This document shows, piece by piece, positions 12,561 to 23,447 of a stretch of 64,000 nt of DNA (position 1 is its first letter; the number at the start of each line of letters is the position of its first letter). Where the stretch lies: assembly GCF_043290135.1 (NCBI RefSeq), contig NC_134707.1, positions 135,409,319 through 135,473,318 on the forward strand, written 5' to 3'. The translations under genes were made by a program, and so were the position numbers. The notes beneath the pieces were generated by a model. That model was not told where the DNA came from and ran no database searches. It saw nothing but the letters and a program-made list of their open reading frames with translations. Origin of the DNA: Rhipicephalus microplus (lineage: Eukaryota > Arthropoda > Arachnida > Ixodida > Ixodidae).

Positions 12561-14375
12561 GTTTCTAGTTGCAGAGTCTCTAGTTGTGCAGACTCTAGTT
12601 GTGGAGTCTCTAGTTCTGGAGTTTCTAGTTGTGGAGTTTATGGTTGTGGAGTTTCTAGCTGTGGAGTTTCTAGTTGCAGAGTTTCTAGTTGCAGAGGCTC
12701 TAGTTGCGGACTTTGTAGCTGTGGAGTTTTTAGTTGCAGACTTTCTAGTTGTGGAGTTTCTAGTTGTGGAGTTTCTAGTTGCGGAGTATCTAGTTGTGGA
12801 GTTTTTGATGTGGAGTCCCTGGTTGTGGAGTCTCTAGTTTTGGAGTTTCTAGTTGCAGAGTTTCTAGTTGCGGAGTTTCTAGTTGTGGAGTCTGTAGTTG
12901 TGGAGTCTGCAGTTGTGGAGTTTCTAGTTGTGGAGTTTTTAGTTATGGAGTCTCTCGTTGTGGAGTTTCTAGTTGCGAAGTTTCTAGTTGCCGAGTTTCT
13001 AGTTGCAAAGTCTAAAGTTGTGGAGTTTCGAGCTGTGGAGTTCCTAGTTGCGGAGTTTCTAGTTGTGGAATTTGTAGTTGTGGAGTATCTTGTTGTGGTG
13101 TTTCAAGTTGTGGAGTTTCTAGTTATGGAGTTTCTAGTTGCGGAGTTTCTAGTTGGCGAGTTTCTAGTTGCCGTGTTTCCAAATGCGAAGTCTCAAGTTG
13201 TGGTGTTTCTATCTTGGAGTTTCTAGTTGTAGAGTCTCTAGTTGTGGAGTTCCTAGTTGTGGAGTTTCTAGTTGTGGAGTGTCTAGTTGCGGAGTTTCTG
13301 GTTTTGGAGTTTCTAGGTGTTGAGTTTTAGTTGGAGTTTTAGTTTTCGAGTTTCTAGTTGTAGATTTTCTAGTTGCAAAGTTTCTAGTTGTGGAGTTTCT
13401 AGTTGTTGAATTTCTAGCTGTGGAGTTTCTACTTATGGAATCTCTAGTCATGGAGTTTCTAGTTGTGGAGTTTTTAGTTGTGGAGTTTTTAGTTGTGGAG
13501 TTTTTAGTTGTGGAGTTTCCTGTTGTGGAGTTTCTAGTTGTGAAGTTTCTATTTGCGGATTTTCGAGTTGCGGAGTTTCTAGTTGCAGAGCTTCTAGTTG
13601 TGTAGTTTCTTGTTGGGAAGTTTCTACTTGAGTTTATAGTTGTGGATTTTCTAGTTGCAGAGTTTCGTGTTGCAGAGTTTCAAGTTGTGGAGTTTCTAGT
13701 TGCGGAGTCTATAGTTGTGGAGTTTCTAGTTGTGGAGTTTCTAGCTGTGGAGTTTCTAGTTGCAGAGTCTCTAGTTGTGCAGGCTCTAGTTGTGGAGTCT
13801 CTAGTTCTGAAGTTTCTAGTTGTGGAGTTTCTAGTTGTGGAGTTTCTAGTTGCGGAGTTTCTAGTTGCAGAGTTTCTAGTTTTGGAGTTTCTAGTTGTGG
13901 AGTTTCTATTTGTAGATTTTCTAGCTGTAGAGTCTCTAGTTCTGGAGTTTCTAGTTGTGGAGTTTATAGTTGTGGAGTTTCTAGCTGTGGAGTTTCTATT
14001 TGCGGAGTTTCTATTTGCGGAGTTTCTAGTCGTGGATTTTCTAGTTGTAGAGTTAGTAGTTGCAGAGTTTCTAGTTGTGGAATTTGTAGTTGTGGAGTAT
14101 CTAGTTGTGGAGTTTCTAGTTGTGGAGTTTCTAGTTGTGGAGTGTCTAGTTGTGGAGTTTCAAGATGCGGAATTGATAGGTGTGGAGTTTGGAGTTGTGG
14201 AGTTTCTAGTTGTCGGGTTTCTAGTTGCGGAGTTTTTGTTGTGGAGTCTCTAGTTGTGAAGTCTCTAGTTGAGGAGTTTCTATTTGCAGAGTTTCTAGTT
14301 GAGGAGTTTCTAGTTGCGGAGTTTCTAGTTGTGGAATTTGTAGTTGCGGAGTTTCTCGATGTGGAGTTTCTAGTT
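12561..14375 (+). repeat. Third copy of the 7.6-11.8 kb block family
   Basis: It is homologous to 9932-11761 at an offset of 2,629 bp, changing to 2,614 bp after loss of one unit. It joins upstream sequence directly after the CENP-B-like motif at 12547-12561, so the junction lies at or next to that motif. Related copies continue inside the 2,825-bp repeats. Confidence 0.8.
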
Positions 14376-17274
14376 TGGAAGTTTCTAGTTGTGTATTTTC
14401 TAGTTGCGGAGTTTCTAGTTGTGTAGTTTCTAGTTGGGAAGTTTCTACATGAGTTTATAGTTGTGGATTTTCTAGTTGCAGAATTAGGAGTTGCAGAGTT
14501 TCAAGTTTTGGAGTTTCTAGTGGCGGAGTCTCTAGTTGTGGAGTCTCTAGTTGTGGAATTTGTAGTTGTGGAGTATCTAGTTGTGGTGTTTCAAGTTGTG
14601 GTGTTTCTATCTGTGGAGTTTCTACTTGTGGAGTGTTTAGTTGTGGAGTCTTTAGTGTTGGAGTTGCTAGTTGTGGAGTTTCTAGTTGTGGAGTATCTAG
14701 TTGAGGAGTTTCTAGTTGTGGAGTTTATAAGTGTGGAGTTTCTAGTTGGAGTTTTCTTTCCGAGTTTCTAGTTGTTGATTTTCTAGTTGCAGAGTTCCTA
14801 CTTGTGGAGTATCTTGTTGTGGGGTTTCTATTTGTTGAATTTCTAGCTGTGGAGTTTCTACTTATAAAATCTCTAGTCGTGGAGTTTCTAGTTGTGTAGT
14901 TCTATATGAGGAAATTCTAAATGTGAAGTCTCTAGTTGTGCAGTCTCTAGTTGTGGAGTTTCTAGTTGTGGAGTTTTTAGTTGTGGAGTTTTTAGTTGTG
15001 GAGTTTCTTGTTGTGGAGTTTCTAGTTGTGAAGTTTCTAGTTGTGGATTTTCTAGTTACGGAGTTTCTAGTTGTGTAGTTTCTAGTTGGGAAGATTCTAC
15101 TTGAGTTTACAGTTGTGGATTTTTTAGTTGCAGAGTTTCGTGTTGCAGAGTTTCAAGAGTTGGAGTTTCTAGTTGCGGAGTCTATGGTTGTGGAGTTTTT
15201 AGTTGTGGAGTTTCTAGCTGTGGAGTTTCTAGCTGTGGAGTTTCTAGCTGTGGAGTTTCTAGTCGTGGAGTTTCTAGTTGCAGGGTATCTAGTTGTGCAG
15301 GCTCTAGTTGTGGAGTCTCTAGTTCTTGTGTTTCCAGTTGTGGAGTTTAGAGTTGTGGAGTTTCTAGCTGTGGAGTTTCTAGTTGTGGAGTTTCTAGTTG
15401 CAGAGTTTCTAGTTGTGGAGTTTCTAGTTGTAGGGTTTCTAGTTGCGGAGTTTTCTAGTTGCGGAGTCTGTAGTTGTGGAGTTTCTAGTAGTGGAGTTTC
15501 TAGTTGCAGAGTTTCTAGTTGCGGAATTTCTAGCTGTGGAGTTTCTAGCTGTGGAGTTTCTAGTTGCAGAGTCTCTAGTTGTGCAGGCTCTAGTTGTGTA
15601 GTCTCTGGTTCTGAAGTTTCTAGTTGTGGAGTTTATAGTTGTGGAGTTTCTAGCTGTGGAGTTTCTAGTTGCGGAGTTTCTAGTTGCAGAGTTTATAGTT
15701 GTGGAGTTTTTAGTTATGGAGTCTCTCGTTGTGGAGTTTCTAGTTGCGAAGTTTCTAGTGGCCGAGTTTCTAGTTGCAAAGTCTAAAGTTGTGGAGTTTC
15801 GAGCTGTGGAGTTTCTAGTTGCGGAGTTTCTAGTTGTGGAGTTTCTAGTTGTGGAGTTTCTAGTTGTGGAATTTGTAGTTGTGGAGTATCTAGTTGGGGT
15901 GTTTCAAGTTGTGGAGTTTCTAGTTATGGAGCTTCTAGTTGCGGAGTTTTTAGTTGGTGAGTTTCTAGTTGCCGTGTTTCTAAATGCGAAGTCTCAAGTT
16001 GTGGTGTTTCTATATGTGGAGTTTCTAGTTGTAGAGTCTCTAGTTGTGGAGTTCCTAGTTGTGGAGTTTCTAGATGTGGAGTGCCTAGTTGTGGAGTTTC
16101 TGGTTTTGGAGTTTCTAGGTGTTGAGTTTCTAGTTGGAGTTTTAGTTTTCGAGTTTCTAGTTGTAGATTTTCTAGTTGCAGAGTTTCTAGTTGTGGAGTT
16201 TCTAGTTGTGGGGTTTCTAGTTGTTGAAATTCTAGTTGTGGAGTTTCTACTTATGGAATCTCTAGTCATGGAGTTTCTAGTCGTGGAGTTTCTAGTTGCA
16301 GAGTCTCTAGTTGTGCAGGCTCTAGTTGTGGAGTCTCTAGTTCTGGTGTTTCTAGTTGTGGAGTTTATAGTTGTGGAGTTTCTAGCTGCGGAGTTTCTAG
16401 TTTTGGAGTTTCTAGTTGCAGAGTTTCTAGTTGTGGAGTTTCTAGTTGTGGAGTTTCTTGTTGCGGAGTTTTCTAGTTACGGAGTCTGTAGTTGTGGAGT
16501 TTCTAGTTGTGGAGTTTCAATTTGTGGATTTTCTAGCTGTGGAGTTTCTAGTTGCGGAGTTTCTAGTTGCAGAGTTTCTAAATGCGGTATATCTAGCTGT
16601 GGAGTTTCTAGTTGCGGAGTTTCTAGTTGCAGACTTTCTAGTTGTGGAGTTTCTAGTTGTGGAGTTGGTAGTTGCGGAGGACTAGTTGTGGAGTTCCTAG
16701 TTGTGGAGTTTCTAGTTGTGGAGTTTTTAGTGGTGGAGTTTCAAGATGCGGAATTGATAGGTGTGGAGTTTCTAGTTGTGGAGTTTCTAGTTGCAGTGTT
16801 TCTAGTTTTGGAGTTTCTAGTTGTGGAGTTTCTAGTTGTGGAATTTGTAGTTGTGGAGTATCTAGTTGTGGTGTTTCAAGTTGTGGAGTTTCTAGTTATG
16901 GAGTTTCTAGTTGCGGAGTTTCTAGTTGCGAAGTGTCAAGTTGTGGAGTTTATTGTTGTGGAGTTTCTAGTGTGGAATTCGTAGTTGTGGGGTTCGTAGT
17001 TGTCGGGTTTCTAGTTGCGGAGTTTCTAGTCGTGGAGTTTCTAGTTGCAGAGTCTCTAGTTGTGCAGGCTCTAGTTGTGGAGTCTCTAGTTCTGGAGTTT
17101 CTAGTTGTGGAGTTTATAGTTGTGGAGTTTCTAGCTGTGGAGTTTCTATTTGCGGAGTTTCTAGTTGCAGAGTTTCTAGTTGTGGAGTTTCTAGTTGTGG
17201 AGTTTCTAGTTGCGGAGTTTTCTAGTTGCGGAGTCTGTAGTTGTGGAGTTTCTAGTTGTGGAGTTTCTATTTGT
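13972..17274 (+). repeat. Dispersed 3.3-kb block, copy 2
   Basis: This is the partner of 3040-6295. Its right end is sharp: at 17275 the copy continues into a TTTCAAGATGCGG unit where copy 1 continues into TTTCTATTTGTGGATT. Its second part (14886-17274) recurs again at 19392-21705. Confidence 0.75.
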
Positions 17275-17339
17275 GGAGTTTCAAGATGCGGAATTGATAG
17301 GTGTGGAGTTTCTAGTTGTGGAGTTTCTAGTTGTGGAGT

Positions 17340-19383
17340 TTCTAGTTGTCGGGTTTCTAGTTGCGGAGTTTTTGATGTGGAGTCCCTGGCTGTGGAGTCT
17401 GCAGTTGTGGAGTTTCTAGTTGTGGAGTTTTTAGTTATGGAGTCTCTCGTTGTGGAGTTTTTAGTTGCGAAGTTTCTTGTTGCCGAGTTTCTAGTTGCAA
17501 AGTCTAAAGTTGTGGAGTTTCGAGCTTTGGAGTTTCTAGTTGCGGAGTTTCTAGTTGTGGAGTTTCTAGTTGTGGAGTTTCTAGTTGTGGAATTTGTAGT
17601 TGTGGAGTATCTAGTTGTGGTGTTTCAAGTTGTGGAGTTTCTAGCTGTGGAGTTTCTATTTGCGGAGTTTCTATTTGCGGAGTTTCTAGTCGTGAAGTTT
17701 CTAGTTGTGGAGTTAGTAGTTGTGGAGTATCTAGTTGTGGAGTTTCTAGTTGTGGAGTTTCTAGTTGTGGAGTGTCTAGTTGCGGAGTTTCTCGATGTGG
17801 AGTTTCTAGTTGGGAAGTTTCTAGTTGTGGATTTTCTAGTTGGGAAGTTTCTAGTTGTGGATTTTCTAGTTGGGAAGTTTCTACGTGAGTTTATAGTTGT
17901 GGATTTTCTAGTTGCAGAATTAAGAGTTGCAGAGTTTCAAGTTGTGGAGTTTCTAGTGGCGGAGTCTCTAGTTGTGAGGTCTCTAGTTGTGGAATTTGTA
18001 GTTGTGGAGTATCTAGTTGTGGTTTTTCAAGTTGTGGTGTTTCTATCTGTGGAGTTTCTACTTGTGGAGTCTTTAGTTTTGGAGTCTTTTTGGGGAGTCT
18101 TTAGTGTTTGAGTTCCTAGTTGTGGAGTTTCTAGTTGTGGAGTGTCTAGTTGAGGAGTTTCTAGTTGTGGAGTTTATAGGTGTGGAGTTTCTAGTTGGAG
18201 TTTTTTTTCCGAGTTTCTAGTTGTGGATTTTCTAGTTGCAGAGTTCCTACTTGTGGAGTTTCTAGTTGTGGGGTTTCTATTTGTTGAATTTCTAGCTGTG
18301 GAGTTTCTACTTATAGAATCTCTAGTCGTGGAGTTTCTTGTTGTGTAGTTTCTGTATGAGAAGTTTCAAAATTGAAGTCTCTAGTTGTGCAGTCTCTAGT
18401 TGTGCAGGCTCTAGTTGTGGAGTCTCTAGTTCTGGAGTTTCTATTTGTGGAGTTTATAGTTGTGGAGTTTCTAGCTATGGAGTTTCTATTTGCGGAGTTT
18501 CTAGTTGCAGAGTTTCTAGTTGTGTAGTTTCTAGTTGGGAAGATTCTACTTGAGTTTACAGTTGTGGATTTTTTAGTTGCAGAGTTTCGTGTTGCAGAGT
18601 TTCAAGTTGTGGAGTTTCTAGTTGCGGAGTCCATAGTTGTGAAGTATTTAGTTGCGGAGTTTCTAGCTGTGGAGTTTCTAGTTGCAGAGTCTCTAGTTGT
18701 GCAGACTCTAGTTGTGGAGTCTCTAGTTCTGGAGTTTCTAGTTGTGAAGTTTATGGTTGTGGAGTTTCTAGCTGTGGAGTTTCTAGCTGTGGAGTTTCTA
18801 GTTGCGGAGTTTCTAGTTGCAGAGGCTCTAGTTGCGGACTTTGTAGCTGTGGAGTTTTTAGTTGCAGACTTTCTAGTTGTAGAGTTTCTAGTTGTGGAGT
18901 TTCTAGTTGCGGAGTTTCTAGTTGTGGAGTTTCAAGATGCGGAATTGATAGGTGTGGAGTTTCTAGTTGTGGAGTTTCTAGTTGTCGGGTTTCTAGTTGC
19001 GGAGTTTTTGATGTGGAGTCCCTGGTTGTGGAGTCTCTAGTTGTGGAGTTTCTAGTTGCAGAGTTTCTAGTGGCGGAGTTTCTAGTCATGGAGTTTCTAG
19101 TTGTGGAGTTTCTATTTGCGGATTTTCTAGTTGCGGAGTTTCTAGTTCCGGAGCTTCTAGTTGTGTAGTTTCTAGTTGGGAAGTTTCTACTTGAGTTTAT
19201 AGTTGTGGATTTTCTAGTTGCAGAGTTTCGTGTTGCAGAGTTTCAAGTTGTGGAGTTTCTAGTTGCGGAGTCTATAGTTGTGGAGTTTCTAGCTGTGGAG
19301 TTTCTAGCTGTGGAGTTTCTAGTTGCAGAGTCTCTAGTTGTGCAGGCTCTAGTTGTGGAGTCTCTATTTCTGAAGTTTCTAGT
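17340..19383 (+). repeat. Dispersed 2-kb block, copy 1
   Basis: It recurs at about 26873-29139. The offset is 9,533 bp at the left and about 9,757 bp at the right, so about 220 bp has been lost here or gained in the other copy near 17715-17790. It includes the TTTCAAAATTGAAG variant run (near 18364). Confidence 0.78.
17809..17883 (+). repeat. Local 30-bp dimer expansion
   Basis: Three GTTGGGAAGTTTCTA units alternate with GTTGTGGATTTTCTA units, ending in the TTCTACGTGAG variant. The equivalent position near 7185 has a single such unit, so two unit variants have been amplified as a 30-bp dimer. The expansion also occurs at 27566-27640, so it predates copying of that block. Confidence 0.85.
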
Positions 19384-19391
19384 CGTGGAGT

Positions 19392-21705
19392 TTCTAGTTG
19401 TCTAGTTCTATATGAGGAAATTCTAAATGTGAAGTCTCTAGTTGTGCAGTCTCTAGTTGTGGAGTTTCTAGTTGTGGAGTTTTTAGTTGTGGAGTTTTTA
19501 GTTGTGGAGTTTCTTGTTGTGGAGTTTCTAGTTGTGAAGTTTCTAGTTGTGGATTTTCTAGTTACGGAGTTTCTAGTTGTGTAGTTTCTAGTTGGGAAGA
19601 TTCTACTTGAGTTTACAGTTGTGGATTTTTTAGTTGCAGAGTTTCGTGTTGCAGAGTTTCAAGGGTTGGAGTTTAGAGTTGCGGAGTCTATAGTTGTGGA
19701 GTTTCTAGTCGTGGAGTTTCTAGTTGCAGGGTATCTAGTTGTGCAGGCTCTAGTTGTGGAGTCTCTAGTTCTTGTGTTTCCAGTTGTGGAGTTTAGAGTT
19801 GTGGAGTTTCTAGCTGTGGAGTTTCTAGTTGTGGAGTTTCTAGTTGCAGAGTTTCTAGTTGTGGAGTTTCTAGTTGTAGGGTTTCTAGTTGCGGAGTTTT
19901 CTAGTTGCGGAGTCTGTAGTTGTGGAGTTTCTAGTTGTGGAGTTTCTAGTTGCAGAGTTTCTAGTTGCGGAATTTCTAGCTGTGGAGTTTCTAGCTGTGG
20001 AGTTTCTAGTTGCAGAGTCTCTAGTTGTGCAGGCTCTAGTTGTGTAGTCTCTGGTTCTGAAGTTTCTAGTTGTGGAGTTTATAGTTGTGGAGTTTCTAGC
20101 TGTGGAGTTTCTAGTTGCGGAGTTTCTAGTTGCAGAGTTTATAGTTGTGGAGTTTTTAGTTATGGAGTCTCTCGTTGTGGAGTTTCTAGTTGCGAAGTTT
20201 CTAGTGGCCGAGTTTCTAGTTGCAAAGTCTAAAGTTGTGGAGTTTCGAGCTGTGGAGTTTCTAGTTGCGGAGTTTCTAGTTGTGGAGTTTCTAGTTGTGG
20301 AGTTTCTAGTTGTGGAATTTGTAGTTGTGAAGTATCTAGTTGGGGTGTTTCAAGTTGTGGAGTTTCTAGTTATGGAGTTTCTAGTTGCGGAGTTTTTAGT
20401 TGGTGAGTTTCTAGTTGCCGTGTTTCTAAATGCGAAGTCTGAAGTTGTGGTGTTTCTATATGTGGAGTCTCTAGTTGTGGAGTTCCTAGTTGTGGAGTTT
20501 CTAGATGTGGAGTGCCTAGTTGTGGAGTTTCTGGTTTTGGAGTTTCTAGGTGTTGAGTTTCTAGTTGGAGTTTTAGTTTTCGAGTTTCTAGTTGTAGATT
20601 TTCTAGTTGCAGAGTTTCTAGTTGTGGAGTTTCTAGTTGTGGGGTTTCTAGTTGTTGAAATTCTAGTTGTGGAGTTTCTACTTATGGAATCTCTAGTCAT
20701 GGAGTTTCTAGTCGTGGAGTTTCTAGTTGCAGAGTCTCTAGTTGTGCAGGCTCTAGTTGTGGAGTCTCTAGTTCTGGTGTTTCTAGTTGTGGAGTTTATA
20801 GTTGTGGAGTTTCTAGCTGCGGAGTTTCTAGTTTTGGAGTTTCTAGTTGCAGAGTTTCTAGTTGTGGAGTTTCTAGTTGTGGAGTTTCTTGTTGCGGAGT
20901 TTTCTAGTTACGGAGTCTGAAGTTGTGGAGTTTCTAGTTGTGGAGTTTCAATTTGTGGATTTTCTAGCTGTGGAGTTTCTAGTTGCGGAGTTTCTAGTTG
21001 CAGAGTTTCTAAATGCGGTATATCTAGCCGTGGAGTTTCTAGTTGCGGAGTTTCTAGTTGCAGACTTTCTAGTTGTGGAGTTTCTAGTTGTGGAGTTGGT
21101 AGTTGCGGAGGACTAGTTGTGGAGTTCCTAGTTGTGGAGTTTCTAGTTGTGGAGTTTCTAGTGGTGGAGTTTCAAGATGCGGAATTGATAGGTGTGGAGT
21201 TTCTAGTTGTGGAGTTTCTAGTTGCAGTGTTTCTAGTTTTGGAGTTTCTAGTTGTGGAGTTTCTAGTTGTGGAATTTGTAGTTGTGGAGTATCTAGTTGT
21301 GGTGTTTCAAGTTGTGGAGTTTCTAGTTATGGAGTTTCTAGTTGCGGAGTTTCTAGTTGCGAAGTGTCAAGTTGTGGAGTTTATTGTTGTGGAGTTTCTA
21401 GTGTAGAATTCGTAGTTGTGGGGTTCGTAGTTGTCGGGTTTCTAGTTGCGGAGTTTCTAGTCGTGGAGTTTCTAGTTGCAGAGTCTCTAGTTGTGCAGGC
21501 TCTAGTTGTGGAGTCTCTAGTTCTGGAGTTTCTAGTTGTGGAGTTTATAGTTGTGGAGTTTCTAGCTGTGGAGTTTCTATTTGCGGAGTTTCTAGTTGCA
21601 GAGTTTCTAGTTGTGGAGTTTCTAGTTGTGGAGTTTCTAGTTGCGGAGTTTTCTAGTTGCGGAGTCTGTAGTTGTGGAGTTTCTAGTTGTGGAGTTTCTA
21701 TTTGT
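19392..21705 (+). repeat. Dispersed block, third partial copy
   Basis: It matches 14886-17274 at offsets falling from 4,506 to 4,446 to 4,431 bp. It overlaps the start of the first 2,825-bp tandem repeat, so part of it was copied again to 23448 onward. Confidence 0.75.
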
Positions 21706-23447
21706 GGATTTTCTAGCTGTGGAGTTTCTAGTTGCGGAGTTTTTAGTTGCAGAGTTTCTAGTTGCGGAATTTCTAGCTGTGGAGTTTCTAGTTGCGGAGT
21801 TTCTAGTTGCAGACTTTCTAGTTGTGGAGTTTCTAGTTGTGGAGTTTCTAGTTGCGGAGTTTCTAGTTGCGGAGTTTTTGATGTGGAGTCCCTGGTTGTG
21901 GAGTCTCTAGTTTTGGAGTTTCTAGTTGCAGAGTTTCTAGTTGCGGAATTTCTAGTTGTGGAGTCTGTAGTTGTGGAGTCTGCAGTTGTGGAGTTTCTAG
22001 TTGTGGAGTTTTTAGTTATGGAGTCTCTCGTTGTGGAGTTTCTAGTTGCGAAGTTTCTAGTTGCCGAGTTTCTAGTTGCAAAGTCTAAAGTTGTGGAGTT
22101 TCGAGCTGTGGAGTTCCTAGTTGCGGAGTTTCTAGTTGTGGAATTTGTAGTTGTGGAGTATCTTGTTGTGGTGTTTCAAGTTGTGGAGTTTCTAGTTATG
22201 GAGTTTCTAGTTGCGGAGTTTCTAGTTGGCGAGTTTCTAGTTGCCGTGTTTCCAAATGCGAAGTCTCAAGTTGTGGTGTTTCTATCTTGGAGTTTCTAGT
22301 TGTAGAGTCTCTAGTTGTGGAGTTCCTAGTTGTGGAGTTTCTAGTTGTGGAGTGTCTAGTTGCGGAGTTTCTGGTTTTGGAGTTTCTAGGTGTTGAGTTT
22401 TAGTTGGAGTTTTAGTTTTCGAGTTTCTAGTTGTAGATTTTCTAGTTGCAAAGTTTCTAGTTGTGGAGTTTCTAGTTGTTGAATTTCTAGCTGTGGAGTT
22501 TCTACTTATGGAATCTCTAGTCATGGAGTTTCTAGTTGTGGAGTTTTTAGTTGTGGAGTTTTTAGTTGTGGAGTTTTTAGTTGTGGAGTTTCCTGTTGTG
22601 GAGTTTCTAGTTGTGAAGTTTCTATTTGCGGATTTTCGAGTTGCGGAGTTTCTAGTTGCAGAGCTTCTAGTTGTGTAGTTTCTTGTTGGGAAGTTTCTAC
22701 TTGAGTTTATAGTTGTGGATTTTCTAGTTGCAGAGTTTCGTGTTGCAGAGTTTCAAGTTGTGGAGTTTCTAGTTGCGGAGTCTATAGTTGTGGAGTTTCT
22801 AGTTGTGGAGTTTCTAGCTGTGGAGTTTCTAGTTGCAGAGTTTCTAGTTGTGCAGGCTCTAGTTGTGGAGTCTCTAGTTCTGAAGTTTCTAGTTGTGGAG
22901 TTTCTAGTTGTGGAGTTTCTAGCTGTGGAGTTTCTAGTTGCGGAGTTTCTAGTTGCAGAGTTTCTAGTTTTGGAGTTTCTAGTTGTGGAGTTTCTATTTG
23001 TGGATTTTCTAGCTGTAGAGTCTCTAGTTCTGGAGTTTCTAGTTGTGGAGTTTATAGTTGTGGAGTTTCTAGCTGTGGAGTTTCTATTTGCGGAGTTTCT
23101 ATTTGTGGAGTTTCTAGTCGTGGATTTTCTAGTTGTGGAGTTAGTAGTTGCAGAGTTTCTAGTTGTGGAATTTGTAGTTGTGGAGTATCTAGTTGTGGAG
23201 TTTCTAGTTGTGGAGTTTCTAGTTGTGGAGTGTCTAGTTGTGGAGTTTCAAGATGCGGAATTGATAGGTGTGGAGTTTAGAGTTGTGGAGTTTCTAGTTG
23301 TCGGGTTTCTAGTTGCGGAGTTTTTGTTGTGGAGTCTCTAGTTGTGAAGTCTCTAGTTGAGGAGTTTCTATTTGCAGAGTTTCTAGTTGAGGAGTTTCTA
23401 GTTGCGGAGTTTCTAGTTGTGGAATTTGTAGTTGCGGAGTTTCTCGA
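20623..23447 (+). repeat. 2,825-bp tandem repeat, copy 1
   Basis: It is followed directly by a second copy at an offset of 2,825 bp with no net length change. About eight substitutions separate them by hand count, for example GTGTAGAATTC at 21412 against GTGTGGAATTC at 24237. The left boundary is TGTGGAG at 20623, matching 23448. Confidence 0.88.

Noticed and set aside
18020..18030. RUNX-like TGTGGTTT match and recurrent TGTGGTG units.
   Set aside because: Short matches to a degenerate motif are expected by chance in thousands of TGTGG-containing units, and no conserved context supports regulation.
16672..18111. The longest open frame (479 codons), with others of 427-452 codons at 4722-6005, 5738-7084 and 15626-16984, as possible protein genes.
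   Set aside because: They are tandem 15-mers read in frame. They switch between FLVVE and SSCGV patterns through 16-bp units, start at arbitrary GTG or ATG, end at ordinary unit variants (GTGTAG), and overlap open frames on both strands. Related blocks break the frame at different places, so no frame is conserved.
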